Program-made: the position numbers and the translations under genes
In this document: one piece after another, positions 24,559 through 33,820 of the stretch
How the letters are laid out: the number at the start of each line of letters is the position of its first letter
Numbering within the stretch: position 1 is the first letter of the stretch
The notes under the pieces: model-generated
Database searches by the model: none
What the model was told of the DNA's origin: nothing
Seen by the model: the letters and a program-made list of their open reading frames with translations, nothing else
NCBI RefSeq assembly: GCF_000519185.1
Contig: NZ_JAFA01000043.1
Coordinates: forward strand, 1-64,000
Length of the DNA: 64,000 nucleotides
Reading direction: 5' to 3'
From: Paraburkholderia nodosa DSM 21604
GTDB lineage: Bacteria; Pseudomonadota; Gammaproteobacteria; Burkholderiales; Burkholderiaceae

Positions 24559-25734
24559 ATGAAAAAGCTTGCGCTTATGTTGCTTCCTGTTCCGCTCACC
24601 ATGCTGGCGCCGGTCGCTCAAGCGCAAAGCAGCGTCACCCTGTACGGCGTGATCGACGAAGCCTTTCAGTTCGTCCACAACGCCGACGCTCAGGGCAACA
24701 ACCTGTATCGGATGCAAGGCGGCAATCTGCAAGGGTCCCGCTGGGGCTTGAAGGGAACGGAAGATCTGGGCGGCGGCCTGAAAGCGATCTTCCAGCTGGA
24801 AAGCGGATTCGACATCAATAGCGGCAAGATGGGCAACTACAACGGCAATACCTTGCTATTTGGCCGTCAAGCCTTCGTAGGATTGACGCACCAGCAGTAT
24901 GGAACGCTGACACTGGGTCGCCAGTACGACCCGGTCGTCGACATGGTCCAGCCGCTTACCGCAGACAATTACTGGGGCAGCACCTTCACCACGCCGGGCG
25001 ACGTCGACAACAACGACAACAGCTCTCGTACGAACAATGCGATCAAGTACCTCTCGCCGCAATTCGCGGGCTTCCAGATCGAAGGCATGTATGCGTTTGG
25101 CGGCGTGGCGGGCGCGACCGGTTCGCAGCAGACCTGGTCGGCGGCGGCGAGCTATGTGACTGGCCCGTTCAGCATCGCGGCGGGCTACGTCCGTATGACT
25201 AACGCCAACTCCACGATTCCTCGCACCGGCTGGACCAGCACTTCGGACGGCACGTTCGATGGCGGTTTTCAGAACCTCGCGTACGAAACCGCCAAGTGGG
25301 TCGGCATTGGCTCCGTCGCGCTGCAATACGTGGCAGGACCGTGGACGTTCGGCGGCCGGTATAGCAATGCGCAGTACAAGGCCGACGCGCAATCGCTTTT
25401 CCCATCCAACCAGCGCTACAACGTCGCTGGCGGTTTCGTGAACTATGCGCTCACGCCGGCGTCGCTCATCGGCGTTGGCTATACGTGGACGCATAGCGCG
25501 GGCGACACCTCGGCGACCTATAACCAGGTCTCGCTGGGCGGCGACTACAACCTCTCCAAGCGTACCGACGTGTACCTCGTCGGCGCGTGGCAGCACGCCA
25601 ACGGCACGCAGCGCGTACCGACCGCAACGGGTTCCATTCTGACCACCGCGGTCGCTTCCGTGGCGGACTATGGGCTGAACGGCAGCTCAAGTTCGCAAAT
25701 CATGGTGAGCCTCGGCATCCGCCACAAATTCTGA
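24559..25734 (+). CDS. Outer-membrane porin
   Basis: This 391-residue trimeric porin has a signal peptide ending APVAQAQ, the start SSVTLYGVIDEAF, then SRWGLKGTEDLGGGLKAIFQLE and FVGLTHQQYGTLTLGRQYD, the usual porin blocks, and a C-terminal IRHKF. GAAGGAG lies before the ATG at 24559; a GTG at 24538 is in frame but less likely. It is monocistronic, followed by a GC-rich hairpin. It is less similar to the two island porins than they are to each other. Confidence 0.93.
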   Translation: MKKLALMLLPVPLTMLAPVAQAQSSVTLYGVIDEAFQFVHNADAQGNNLYRMQGGNLQGSRWGLKGTEDLGGGLKAIFQLESGFDINSGKMGNYNGNTLLFGRQAFVGLTHQQYGTLTLGRQYDPVVDMVQPLTADNYWGSTFTTPGDVDNNDNSSRTNNAIKYLSPQFAGFQIEGMYAFGGVAGATGSQQTWSAAASYVTGPFSIAAGYVRMTNANSTIPRTGWTSTSDGTFDGGFQNLAYETAKWVGIGSVALQYVAGPWTFGGRYSNAQYKADAQSLFPSNQRYNVAGGFVNYALTPASLIGVGYTWTHSAGDTSATYNQVSLGGDYNLSKRTDVYLVGAWQHANGTQRVPTATGSILTTAVASVADYGLNGSSSSQIMVSLGIRHKF

Positions 25735-25755
25735 TCTCCCGCAGCATCGCTTTTG

Positions 25756-25800
25756 CGCCCGCCGCACCGCATGGCCGTTCCGGCCGTGCGCCGGCGGGCG
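25756..25800 (+). terminator. GC-rich hairpin after the porin
   Basis: CGCCCGCCG (25756-25764) pairs with CGGCGGGCG (25792-25800), and an inner GGCCG/CGGCC stem lies between. It starts 21 bp after the porin stop. No T-tract follows, so it is at best an imperfect intrinsic terminator. Confidence 0.4.
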
Positions 25801-26024
25801 TGTCATCGCGCCGGCCAGCCGTTGTCGCTGACGGTAGGACCATGGTCTGATTGTCTTCGCTGTGCCGCTCCCACATCATTGAACAGACCACTGCGCCGGT
25901 CGCACGGCGCGGTGTTTGCCCCGCATTCGGGCGTCGTGCCGTCAGCACGACTGTCGCTTGCCAACCTCCCGCCGATCGCAGCAGGCGTAATCGGCGCGCT
26001 CTCGCACGCGCTCAAGGAGTTGAT

Positions 26025-26498
26025 ATGGATACCTATATAAATCGTCGGACCGGCGCCCTGTGCGCCGCCGTGCTGCTTCTGATGAGTGCCGCGCAGGCAA
26101 CGCCTATTGCGTATCCCGCGAAGGGGCAGAGCGCGCAGCAACAGCATTCAGACGAATCGGCGTGCTACTCGTGGGCGAAGAGCAACACGGGTATCGACCC
26201 GAAACAGGTTGCGTCGACGCCACCGCCGCCTTCGGGCCCGGCCGTGGGCGGCGGCGAGCGCGTCCAGGGCGCGGCGCGTGGCGCGGCAGGCGGCGCGGTG
26301 ATCGGCGCGATCACGGGCGACGCGGGCAAGGGCGCGGCAGTGGGCGCGGCGGCCGGCACGATGGTCGGTGGCTCACGGGCGCGGCAGAACCGGCGTGCCC
26401 AGCAGGCGAACGCCCAGCAACAGCAGCAGGGCGCGATCGACACGTTCAACCGCGCCTTTGCCGCGTGCATGCAAGGGCGCGGCTACACGGTGCAGTAG
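26025..26498 (+). CDS. Glycine-zipper outer-membrane-type protein
   Basis: This 157-residue exported protein has a signal peptide (to about residue 27, AAQAT), a short soluble stretch with a Cys (ESACYSWAKSNTG), and a central Gly-zipper: ARGAAGGAVIGAITGDAG and GAAVGAAAGTMVGG. It ends with an Ala/Gln-rich segment and CMQGRGYTVQ. Glycine zippers of this YMGG-like kind pack against membranes. AAGGAG precedes the ATG; the frame upstream to 25851 has no site. No clear operon partner; the SYLF lipoprotein gene follows 189 bp later. Confidence 0.8.
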   Translation: MDTYINRRTGALCAAVLLLMSAAQATPIAYPAKGQSAQQQHSDESACYSWAKSNTGIDPKQVASTPPPPSGPAVGGGERVQGAARGAAGGAVIGAITGDAGKGAAVGAAAGTMVGGSRARQNRRAQQANAQQQQQGAIDTFNRAFAACMQGRGYTVQ

Positions 26499-26687
26499 CG
26501 CGTGCGGTGCGCGCTGTGGTTTCGGACGGCGTAAGACCAAGGTCCGATTTGTCCTGTACGCGGCGTCTGCGACTATGTAACTGAACGATGAGCAACGATG
26601 TGCGAGCAACGTCTCATTCTCGCGTGAGCTTTGATCCGCATGCGTGAGTGCCGTGTCCGGGCTGTAAAAACTCAATGGAGGACAACA

Positions 26688-27266
26688 ATGAAGCGACGGA
26701 TTTTTGTGCTTACGGCGGCGGCCGCGGCTGGGCTCGCTGTTGCGGGTTGCAGCACGACCACGAGCAGTGGGACGAGCGGCGCGACCGACGCGGCAAAACG
26801 CCAGGAGATCGATGCGGCCGTGGACGGCACGATGTCCCGGCTGTTCTCGACTGTCCCGGGCTCGCAGGAACTCGTTTCCAAGTCGCAAGGTGTGCTGGTC
26901 TTTCCTTCGGTCGGCAAGGCAGCGTTCATTATTGGCGGGTCATACGGCCAGGGTGCGTTGCGCGTAGGTGGATCGACAGCCGGGTACTACAGCACGGCGG
27001 CCGCTTCGTTCGGCTTGCAGGCAGGGGTTCAGTCCACGGCCGTGATCTTTCTCTTCATGACGCAGGACTCGCTCGACAAGTTCCGCAACTCGAAGGGCTG
27101 GTCGGTTGGCGGCGACGTTGCCGTTGCGCTCGTCAAGGTCGGTGCGAATGGGCAGATCGACACGAGAACCGCAACGGCGCCGGTCCAGGCGATCGTGATG
27201 ACCAATACGGGCATCATGGCCGATGCGTCGGTCGCCGGCACCAAGGTGACGAAGCTCGATCTGTAA
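26688..27266 (+). CDS. SYLF-domain (YSC84-like) lipoprotein
   Basis: This 192-residue lipoprotein has a lipobox LAVAGC (acylated Cys at about residue 20), and then the Ysc84/SYLF lipid-binding domain: VLVFPSVGKAAFIIGGSYG and FGLQAGVQSTAVIFLFM are hallmark blocks, and TGIMADASVAGTKVTKL the end. The domain binds phosphoinositides in eukaryotes; in bacteria it is an envelope protein of unknown role. TGGAGGACAACA precedes the start. The duplicated-domain gene follows after 12 bp, so the two are one operon. Confidence 0.9.
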   Translation: MKRRIFVLTAAAAAGLAVAGCSTTTSSGTSGATDAAKRQEIDAAVDGTMSRLFSTVPGSQELVSKSQGVLVFPSVGKAAFIIGGSYGQGALRVGGSTAGYYSTAAASFGLQAGVQSTAVIFLFMTQDSLDKFRNSKGWSVGGDVAVALVKVGANGQIDTRTATAPVQAIVMTNTGIMADASVAGTKVTKLDL

Positions 27267-27278
27267 CAGGAGATCGCG

Positions 27279-27869
27279 ATGCCGTACCTCAAGTGGGTTG
27301 TTTCAGCAGTCATCGTCGCCGCGGCGCAGCTTGCCGCGGCCCAGGGCCAGACGACGGCCAACGTGACGCACGAGCCGGGCAAGGCCACCGTCACCGGCAT
27401 GCACAAGGTGACGGCGACCATCACGAAGATCGACGCCGATACCCGCACCGTCACGCTCAAGCGTCACGACGGCAAGCTGGTCGAAGCCGAGCTGGGACCG
27501 GAAGTCAGAAACTTCGATCAACTAAAGGTCGGCGATGTCGTGACGATGACCTATAAGGAATCACTCACGCTGAGCCTGAAGAAGGGCGGCGACGGCGAGA
27601 CCTCGGCACAGGAAACGCCGCAGGTCGCGCGCGCGGCTGCCGGCGAGAAGCCCGGCGGCATGATCGGGCGTGAGGTGAAGGTCACGGCGAACGTCGTGGC
27701 GGTCGACACTAAAACGCAAACAGTCACTTTGATGGGACCCGAAGGGGGGACGATGGACCTGCGGGTCGAGGATCCGCAAAAGCTTGCGAGCGTGCAGGTC
27801 GGCGATCAGGTCGAGGCAGTGTATACGGAAGCGTTCGCCGTATCCGTCAAGCCTGCACAACACAAGTAG
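27279..27869 (+). CDS. Periplasmic protein with two copies of a small beta domain
   Basis: This 196-residue exported protein (signal peptide to about residue 23) contains the same roughly 55-residue unit twice. The first runs TATITKIDADTRTVTLKR to YKESLTLSLK (about residues 45-105), the second TANVVAVDTKTQTVTLMG to YTEAFAVSVK (about 137-192). Each reads as an OB-like or CusF-like small barrel with VGDxV before the last strands. I know no named family for the duplicated form. It is 12 bp behind the SYLF lipoprotein gene. Metal or ligand binding in the periplasm is possible but not shown; the linker between copies is Ala/Glu/Gly-rich. Confidence 0.7.
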   Translation: MPYLKWVVSAVIVAAAQLAAAQGQTTANVTHEPGKATVTGMHKVTATITKIDADTRTVTLKRHDGKLVEAELGPEVRNFDQLKVGDVVTMTYKESLTLSLKKGGDGETSAQETPQVARAAAGEKPGGMIGREVKVTANVVAVDTKTQTVTLMGPEGGTMDLRVEDPQKLASVQVGDQVEAVYTEAFAVSVKPAQHK

Positions 27870-27965
27870 TCGCGCATGGGACACCCGCTTGCGCTCAGGA
27901 TGCCGGTCGGCGCGCACGGCGGCGCCGGTCTGGCTGTCCTCACCGGTAACCGGACGCTTGGTCAA

Positions 27966-28352
27966 ATGAACAACGTGACACGATCCGTGGCCGTCGTCGA
28001 CGACGAGGAGTCGGTCGGGCGAGCGATCCAGCGCCTGTTGAAGTCGGTCGGCATCGATTCCGACGTGTACACCAGCGGCGAGGCCTTTCTGGACGCGCTG
28101 GCGGCCGCGGCGCCTCACGCGCCGGCGTGCGTGGTCCTCGATATCCAGATGCCCGGCATCAACGGTATCGAGGTGCAGCGCCGGCTGGGCGGCACCGGCA
28201 TCCAGTGCATCGTGATCACGGCGCACGACGATGCGCGCGTGCGCGAGCAGGCACAGGCAGCCGGCGCGGTTGCGTACCTGCGCAAGCCGTTCGACGACTC
28301 CGCGCTCATCGGCGCGGTCCATGCGGTGCTCGGCGTGCCGCCGCCGGGCTGA
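27966..28352 (+). CDS. Stand-alone response-regulator receiver protein
   Basis: This 128-residue protein is a single CheY-like receiver domain: AVVDDEESVG with the acidic pair, D59 in VVLDIQMPG as the phosphorylated residue, and YLRKPFDD with the conserved Lys. No output domain follows. Its wording is FixJ/NtrC-like (SGEAFLDAL). A frame runs upstream to 27876 but the ATG at 27966 begins the domain cleanly. It sits just before pqiABC (72 bp) on the same strand. No sensor kinase is adjacent; the nearest one is at 36384. Confidence 0.85.
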   Translation: MNNVTRSVAVVDDEESVGRAIQRLLKSVGIDSDVYTSGEAFLDALAAAAPHAPACVVLDIQMPGINGIEVQRRLGGTGIQCIVITAHDDARVREQAQAAGAVAYLRKPFDDSALIGAVHAVLGVPPPG

Positions 28353-28424
28353 CGCCCCGCATGCCGAATCGGTACAGCGACGATGAATCGACCACGCCAT
28401 GACCGGATCCAGCAAGGCCCCGCC

Positions 28425-29759
28425 ATGAAGCGCGCCGGGCTTCTTGTTTGCCACGACTGCGATCTCATGCAGCGCGGCGCGCCTTGCCCGCCCGGTGGCA
28501 CGCTGCGCTGCCTGCGCTGCAACGCCGAACTGGAGCGGGATGTTCCGGAAAGCCTCGGGCGTGCGCTCGCGTTCGCGTTGGGCGCGCTCGTGCTGTTCGT
28601 CATTTCCAACCTGTATCCGATCGTCGGGCTCTCGGTGAACGGCAATCTCGTGCGCACCACGCTGTGGCATGCGGTCGAGATTCTCTACCTGGACGGCATG
28701 TGGCCCATCGCGGCGCTGGTGTTCGCCACGACGATCCTCATGCCGGGCATGCAGGTCGTGTGCCTGCTCTCCCTCCTCGTGCCGCTTGCGCTCAACCGCG
28801 CGCCCTGGCAGGCGCCGCTCCTGTTTCGCGCGATGTACACCGCGCGGCCCTGGGGCATGACCGAGGTGCTGATACTCGGCCTGCTGGTCGCGCTCGTGAA
28901 GCTGTCCCATATCGCGACGGTCGTGACGGGTGTTGCATTGTGGTCGTTTGGCGCGTTGATGCTGGTGCTCGCGGGCGCGAGCGCGGCATTCGACGCGAGG
29001 CAGTTCTGGTCGCGCGTGGCGCGCGCGACGCAGCCGGCCAACGCGGTCAAGGTGGCCGACGCGCCCAGCGCGACAACGAACTTCGCGCGTGGCCAGGAGG
29101 CCGAAGCACGAGGCGAACGCGCTGCAGGCCCGCTCACGGGCGCCGCCTGCGGCATCGCGCGCTGCCATGTGTGCGGGCTGCTTGCGCGCATGCCGGCAGC
29201 CGCGCATGCGGCGACGTGCCCGCGCTGCGGCAGCGCGCTGCATATGCGCAAGGTCGCGAGCCTCTCGCGCACGTGGGCGCTTCTGGTCGCGGCGATGGTG
29301 CTGTACGTGCCAGCGAACGTGCTGCCCGTCATGGACACGAGTTCGCTGTTCGGCACGCAGAAGGACACGATCATGAGCGGTGTGGTGTATCTGTGGGTGT
29401 CGGGTTCCTGGCCGCTCGCGCTGCTCGTGTTCATTGCCAGCATCGCCGTGCCCATGCTGAAGATTCTCGGGCTGTCGTATCTGACGTGGTCCACGCAACG
29501 CCGCTGGACATGGCTGCCTGAGCAACGCACGCGCATCTATCGGCTGATCGAGCTGGTCGGCCGCTGGTCGATGCTCGATATCTACGTGATCACGATGCTC
29601 GTCGCGCTGGTGCAGTTCAACGCGCTCGCCACGATCAGGGCAGGGCCCGCCGCGATCGCTTTCGGCGCCGTCGTGATCCTCACGATGTTCGCGTCGAACA
29701 TGTTCGACCCTCGTCTCATCTGGGACGCGATGGAGCGCGAAAATGGCAGCGCCCGGTAA
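28425..29759 (+). CDS. pqiA: PqiA-family inner-membrane protein
   Basis: This ~444-residue protein is a paraquat-inducible protein A homologue. Two zinc-ribbon-like pairs (CHDCD with CLRCN; CHVCG with CPRCG) head two halves, each followed by about four transmembrane helices, and the family words ISNLYPIVGL, LVALVKLSHIATV and VPANVLPVMDT are present. PqiA is the inner-membrane part of the PqiABC lipid-transport bridge between membranes. A slightly upstream ATG at 28383 is possible; neither start has a strong ribosome site. The gene overlaps pqiB by 17 bp. Confidence 0.93.
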   Translation: MKRAGLLVCHDCDLMQRGAPCPPGGTLRCLRCNAELERDVPESLGRALAFALGALVLFVISNLYPIVGLSVNGNLVRTTLWHAVEILYLDGMWPIAALVFATTILMPGMQVVCLLSLLVPLALNRAPWQAPLLFRAMYTARPWGMTEVLILGLLVALVKLSHIATVVTGVALWSFGALMLVLAGASAAFDARQFWSRVARATQPANAVKVADAPSATTNFARGQEAEARGERAAGPLTGAACGIARCHVCGLLARMPAAAHAATCPRCGSALHMRKVASLSRTWALLVAAMVLYVPANVLPVMDTSSLFGTQKDTIMSGVVYLWVSGSWPLALLVFIASIAVPMLKILGLSYLTWSTQRRWTWLPEQRTRIYRLIELVGRWSMLDIYVITMLVALVQFNALATIRAGPAAIAFGAVVILTMFASNMFDPRLIWDAMERENGSAR

Positions 29760-31368
29760 CGACAATTCCTTGCCGGACCTGCCCGAGGCGAAGCCGGTGC
29801 GCGGCTCGCGCTGGCGCATGCAGATCGTCTGGCTCGTGCCGATCGTCGCGGTGCTCATTGGCGGCTGGCTCGCGGCCAAGGCGATCATCGAGGAAGGGCC
29901 GACCATCACGATCAGCTTCAAGACCGGCGACGGCCTCGAGGCCGGCAAAACAAAGATCAAGTACAAGGACGTCGATATCGGCGTGGTAAAGGCGGTCACG
30001 CTCTCGCCCGATCACAAGCGCGTGATCGCGACGGGCGAACTCGTGAAGGACGCGGCGAGCATGCTCGTCGACAACACGCGCTTCTGGGTCGTGCGTCCGC
30101 GCATTTCGGGCGGTACGGTTTCGGGCCTGAGCACGTTGCTCTCGGGCTCTTTTGTCGGCATGGACGAAGGCAACTCCAGCAAAGCGCGCCACGACTTCGT
30201 GGGGCTCGAAGTGCCGCCTGTGATCCCGAGCGACATTCCAGGGCGTGAATTCGTGCTGCACAGCGTGAACATGGGCTCGCTCGATGTCGGCTCGCCGGTG
30301 TTCTTCCGGCGTCTTCAGGTCGGGCAGATCGCTTCCTATGAAATGGACCCGAACGGCAAGGGCGTGACGCTGCACGTGTTCGTGAACGCGCCCTACGACA
30401 GGTTCGTGCGCAGCGATACGCGCTTCTGGCATGCGAGCGGTCTCGACGTCTCGCTCAGCCCGGACGGCGTGCAGATCAACACGCAGTCGGTGGTGTCGCT
30501 GCTCATCGGCGGCGTGGCGTTCGAAACGCCCGACGCCGACGCCGGCGGTGAACCGCCCGAGGCCGACGCCGACTCGAAGTTCGAGCTTTACGCCACGCAC
30601 GCCGACTCGATGAAGGAGCATGACCGCATTGTCGACACCTACGTCGTGACCTTCTACGACTCGGTGCGCGGGCTGACCGTGGGCGCGCCCGTCGATTTCC
30701 GCGGCGTCGTGATCGGCGAGGTCACACGCATCTACACGCGCTTCGACCCAGTCAAGAAACAGTTCAGCATTCCTGTCGAAATCAATCTGTATCCGGAGCG
30801 CTTTACGTCGCGCTTCGAGAATGGCCAGCCGGCCGGGCGCCTCACTTCGCAGCCGCGCCAGCTTGCCGAGTTCCTGATAGCCAGCGGCTTCCGGTTCCAG
30901 CTGCGCTCGGGTAATCCGCTCACGGGGCAGCTCTACGTCGCCTTCGACGTTTTCCCGGACGCGCCGAAGGCGAAGATCGACTGGTCGAGAACGCCGCCCG
31001 AACTGCCGACGGTCCCGCGCACGCTGCAGTCGTTGCAGGATTCGCTCACGCGGCTGCTCGCGAAGCTCAACGGCATTCCGTTCGAGGCCATCGGTGCGAG
31101 TGCGCAGCGCACGCTGCAAAGCGCGAACGACGTGGTGGCGAAGCTAGGCACCGACGTCGTGCCGCAGGCGCACGACACGCTCTCGGCGGCAAAATCCACG
31201 CTCAACTCGGCCACCGACGCCTTGCAGCCCGATTCGCAGCTCCAGCAGAACACGAGCGACGCCATGCGTGAACTGGCCCGCACCGCCGCCTCCGTGCGCA
31301 TGCTCACGGATTATCTCGAGCGCCATCCCGAGGCCGTGGTGCAGGGCAAACCAGGAGGCAAGCAGTGA
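29743..31368 (+). CDS. pqiB: PqiB, MCE-domain tunnel protein
   Basis: This 541-residue protein is anchored by one N-terminal helix (about residues 27-47) and carries three MCE domains (about 48-140, 160-225 and 285-395), for example TISFKTGDGLEAGKTKIKYK and DSVRGLTVGAPVDFRGV. The last ~120 residues are helical/coiled, forming the tube that spans the periplasm toward the outer membrane. PqiB moves phospholipids. It overlaps pqiA and pqiC (ATGA), so the three are translationally coupled. Confidence 0.94.
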   Translation: MAAPGNDNSLPDLPEAKPVRGSRWRMQIVWLVPIVAVLIGGWLAAKAIIEEGPTITISFKTGDGLEAGKTKIKYKDVDIGVVKAVTLSPDHKRVIATGELVKDAASMLVDNTRFWVVRPRISGGTVSGLSTLLSGSFVGMDEGNSSKARHDFVGLEVPPVIPSDIPGREFVLHSVNMGSLDVGSPVFFRRLQVGQIASYEMDPNGKGVTLHVFVNAPYDRFVRSDTRFWHASGLDVSLSPDGVQINTQSVVSLLIGGVAFETPDADAGGEPPEADADSKFELYATHADSMKEHDRIVDTYVVTFYDSVRGLTVGAPVDFRGVVIGEVTRIYTRFDPVKKQFSIPVEINLYPERFTSRFENGQPAGRLTSQPRQLAEFLIASGFRFQLRSGNPLTGQLYVAFDVFPDAPKAKIDWSRTPPELPTVPRTLQSLQDSLTRLLAKLNGIPFEAIGASAQRTLQSANDVVAKLGTDVVPQAHDTLSAAKSTLNSATDALQPDSQLQQNTSDAMRELARTAASVRMLTDYLERHPEAVVQGKPGGKQ

Positions 31369-31997
31369 ACCGCCGCAACCTGATCGTGCCTACCGCTTTC
31401 GCCGCTGCGCTGGCGTGCCTCGCCGGCTGCTCCTCGCCGTCGCCCACGTTCTATGCGCTGCGCGCCGACGAAGCGAGCGCCGCGACGTCGAGCGCATCGC
31501 CTGCCGTGCCAACGGGCGCTGCCGCGCTCGATGTCGTCGTTGGTCCTGTGACCGTGCCCGACATGGTCGACCGGCCACAAATCGTCACGCGCAATCCGGA
31601 CAACACGATCCAGATGAACGAGTTCGCGCGCTGGGCCACGCCGCTCAAACTGGACGTCGGGCGCGTCGTCGCCGCGGACCTTGCGCAGCGGCTCGGTACG
31701 GCGCACGTCTCGACATTCGATGGCGCGGCCACCCCGCCGGTCTGGCGCGTGCGCGTGGATATCACGCGCATTGACAGCGTGCTGGGAGATTCGGTGACGA
31801 TCGATGCGCAATGGGTCGTGCGCCCGCCGGGTCACCAGGCGCTGACGCTCGGCCACACGGTGGCGCACGAGCAGGTGACGGGCCAGGACTACGGCGCGCT
31901 CGTCGACGCGCACGATCGCGCCCTCGCCACCATCAGCGCGGACATTGCCACCGCCATTCGCGCGGACCATCCAACCGTTGGCAGTGCGACGGATTGA
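31365..31997 (+). CDS. pqiC: PqiC, outer-membrane lipoprotein
   Basis: This 210-residue lipoprotein has lipobox LAGC (Cys near residue 22) and the ABC-transport auxiliary domain: SPTFYALRADE, VVVGPVTVPDMVDRPQIVTR, and WATPLKLDVGRVVAADLAQRL. It sits in the outer membrane and completes the PqiABC bridge. The start overlaps the pqiB stop by 4 bp (ATGA). The next gene starts 19 bp later, so it is probably also in the operon. Confidence 0.92.
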   Translation: MNRRNLIVPTAFAAALACLAGCSSPSPTFYALRADEASAATSSASPAVPTGAAALDVVVGPVTVPDMVDRPQIVTRNPDNTIQMNEFARWATPLKLDVGRVVAADLAQRLGTAHVSTFDGAATPPVWRVRVDITRIDSVLGDSVTIDAQWVVRPPGHQALTLGHTVAHEQVTGQDYGALVDAHDRALATISADIATAIRADHPTVGSATD

Positions 31998-32016
31998 GCG
32001 CGCCACGCGGGGTCTC

Positions 32017-32850
32017 ATGAAGACGATGCGTTGTGCGTTGCTCGCGCTGACCACGGCGCTGGCGTTGGCGGGCCACGATGCGTCGGGCAGCGTGCCGCGC
32101 AACGAGGACACACCAGCGGGACTCTTCGCGGTGCTCGATTACGTCGTTGCGCCCGCTGAGCCGACGTCCGCGCAGAGTGCGGTGGCGTTGCGCGAGGCCG
32201 GCGTCGAGCAGGAGACGATCAAGGCGCGCATCGTCGAAGCCTGGTTCTACCGGCTGCGTGCGGACCCGGCCGTAGCGGTCGCCGTGCCCGGCGGCGTGGC
32301 GGGCCTCGAAGCGCGGCTGCGCGACGAGGCGGCGCGCGAGCGCCTGATCCGCGGCGGCATTGCGCGTCTGACGCCGCAGGATCGGTCGGCGTACTTCACG
32401 CTGCTCGCGAAATACATGGGCCGCGTGGCGCGCAGCAATTGCCAGGGCATGGCGAGCGTGCAGGACATTGCCGGGAGTATTTCGATCGGCAGCATGAGCG
32501 ATGCCGACACGGCCGAGTATTTCACGTTGCTTTATCGCGTGGTGATCCGTTCCGTACTCGCCGCGCCGGTCACGCTGCTCACGCCCGTGGCGTACGAGCG
32601 GGCGCTGCAGCATCTTGACGATGCGGTCAACGCCGCCCTCGCTGGCGATCCGCAATCCGTGGCGCGGCTCGAGCGCGTCACGAACGGCGGGCCTGGCGCC
32701 ACGATGGCCGACATCTGCTGGGCGAGCGCGGTGCTCATGCGCTCGACGGCGGCGATGAGCGGACCCGATCGCGACGCGCTACTGCTGTACATGCTGGGCG
32801 AAGACGCACCGGCGCGACCGTCTGCCCCCGAACCCGCGCACGCGCCTTGA
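32017..32850 (+). CDS. Exported hypothetical protein in the pqi operon
   Basis: This 277-residue protein has a short signal peptide (hydrophobic to about residue 19) and a mostly helical body with no domain I recognise. Notable blocks are LTPQDRSAYFTLLAKYMGRVA and the similar AEYFTLLYRVVIRSVLA, which suggest an internal helical repeat, and ATMADICWASAVLMRS. Two isolated Cys are present. It starts 19 bp after pqiC, so it is likely co-transcribed and might be an accessory of lipid transport. Function otherwise unknown. Confidence 0.65.
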   Translation: MKTMRCALLALTTALALAGHDASGSVPRNEDTPAGLFAVLDYVVAPAEPTSAQSAVALREAGVEQETIKARIVEAWFYRLRADPAVAVAVPGGVAGLEARLRDEAARERLIRGGIARLTPQDRSAYFTLLAKYMGRVARSNCQGMASVQDIAGSISIGSMSDADTAEYFTLLYRVVIRSVLAAPVTLLTPVAYERALQHLDDAVNAALAGDPQSVARLERVTNGGPGATMADICWASAVLMRSTAAMSGPDRDALLLYMLGEDAPARPSAPEPAHAP

Positions 32851-32891
32851 CACGCCGCGCCGCTGCGTCGGTGTTGCGCCGGTGTGACGTG

Positions 32892-33809
32892 TCACGGCGA
32901 AGCCTTCGACCAGCCCGGGCCCGGATCGAAGGACGTCATCGCTTCGGCTTTCGTCGCGCCGTCCGGGCCGAGGTCGCGCTCGTAGACCTGGCCGTCGTGG
33001 CTCACCATGAATGTCTTGATACCGGTGTCGCCGTACCGGACCGGCCACGCGACGACGCCAAAACCGCCGAACAGCTTGTTGTTGACCATGTAGTTATACG
33101 CGCCGCCCGGCGCGTGCGGACCCTGCGAGGTCAGCAGCTTGTAGTGGTAGCCGTAGTAACCGGCGTTTTCGGCGTTGCGTGCGCCGGCCTTGAGGAATGC
33201 GACGCCTAGCGGGCTCGGCGTGGCGTCGGGGCCGGTCGGCCAGTAGAGGCCGTCCTGCTTGCCCGGCGAACTCGCGAGCTTGCTGGCGTAGACCAGCATG
33301 TCGCTGCCGTCGTGATAGGTCTGCGCATATTCGCGTTGCGCGTCGTAGACCGCGAGCATCGTCTGCATCACGGCAAGCTCGTTGCGGCCAATGCGGCGCA
33401 CGCGCATTTCCTCGACCCCGGCGTGCGTGTCGAAGTGCCATCCCTGGGCGGTCTTGACGAGCGGGACCGGAAAGGTCCAGCCGTCGTCGCCAACGGCGAT
33501 CATCGCATGATTTGCATCGGTATCCTGAATGCTGTGCGAAGTCTGCCATTCACTCAGGAATTTGTCGCGGATCTCCGCACCGACCGGCGGGATGAGCTGG
33601 CGGAAATCGGCGCCAAAGAGCGTGCGCAGTTCCGCCTCGTTGTTACCGGCCACGGCGTCGCCGAACGCGGCCATCGCCGCGTCGGGCGTAGCGAAGGTGT
33701 TTTGCCCGGCAGCCGCGCAAGGCCGCGGCGCGAACGCGAGGAGTGCGATGGCGATCGCCGCTGCGAGCGCTGCCGATGCAGCCGGACGGAGAAACTCATG
33801 TCTGTTCAT
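32892..33809 (-). CDS. DUF2950 exported protein
   Basis: This 305-residue periplasmic protein has a signal peptide (to about residue 34) and the DUF2950 body: FATPDAAMAAFGDAVAGN, WTFPVPLVKTAQGWHFD, LYWPTGPDATPSPLG, GYHYKLLTSQG and an end with HDGQVYERDLGPD. The gene follows the DUF3300 gene by 11 bp on the same strand; these two families regularly occur together, so they form a conserved two-gene operon. Biochemical role is unknown. It converges on the pqi-linked gene. Confidence 0.9.
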   Translation of the reverse strand: MNRHEFLRPAASAALAAAIAIALLAFAPRPCAAAGQNTFATPDAAMAAFGDAVAGNNEAELRTLFGADFRQLIPPVGAEIRDKFLSEWQTSHSIQDTDANHAMIAVGDDGWTFPVPLVKTAQGWHFDTHAGVEEMRVRRIGRNELAVMQTMLAVYDAQREYAQTYHDGSDMLVYASKLASSPGKQDGLYWPTGPDATPSPLGVAFLKAGARNAENAGYYGYHYKLLTSQGPHAPGGAYNYMVNNKLFGGFGVVAWPVRYGDTGIKTFMVSHDGQVYERDLGPDGATKAEAMTSFDPGPGWSKASP

Positions 33810-33820
33810 GGCCGTTCTCC

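Noticed and set aside
27561..29999. 812-codon open frame on the minus strand
   Set aside because: It is antisense to the duplicated-domain, receiver, pqiA and pqiB genes; it is His/Arg/Glu-rich as expected from the complement of GC-rich codons.
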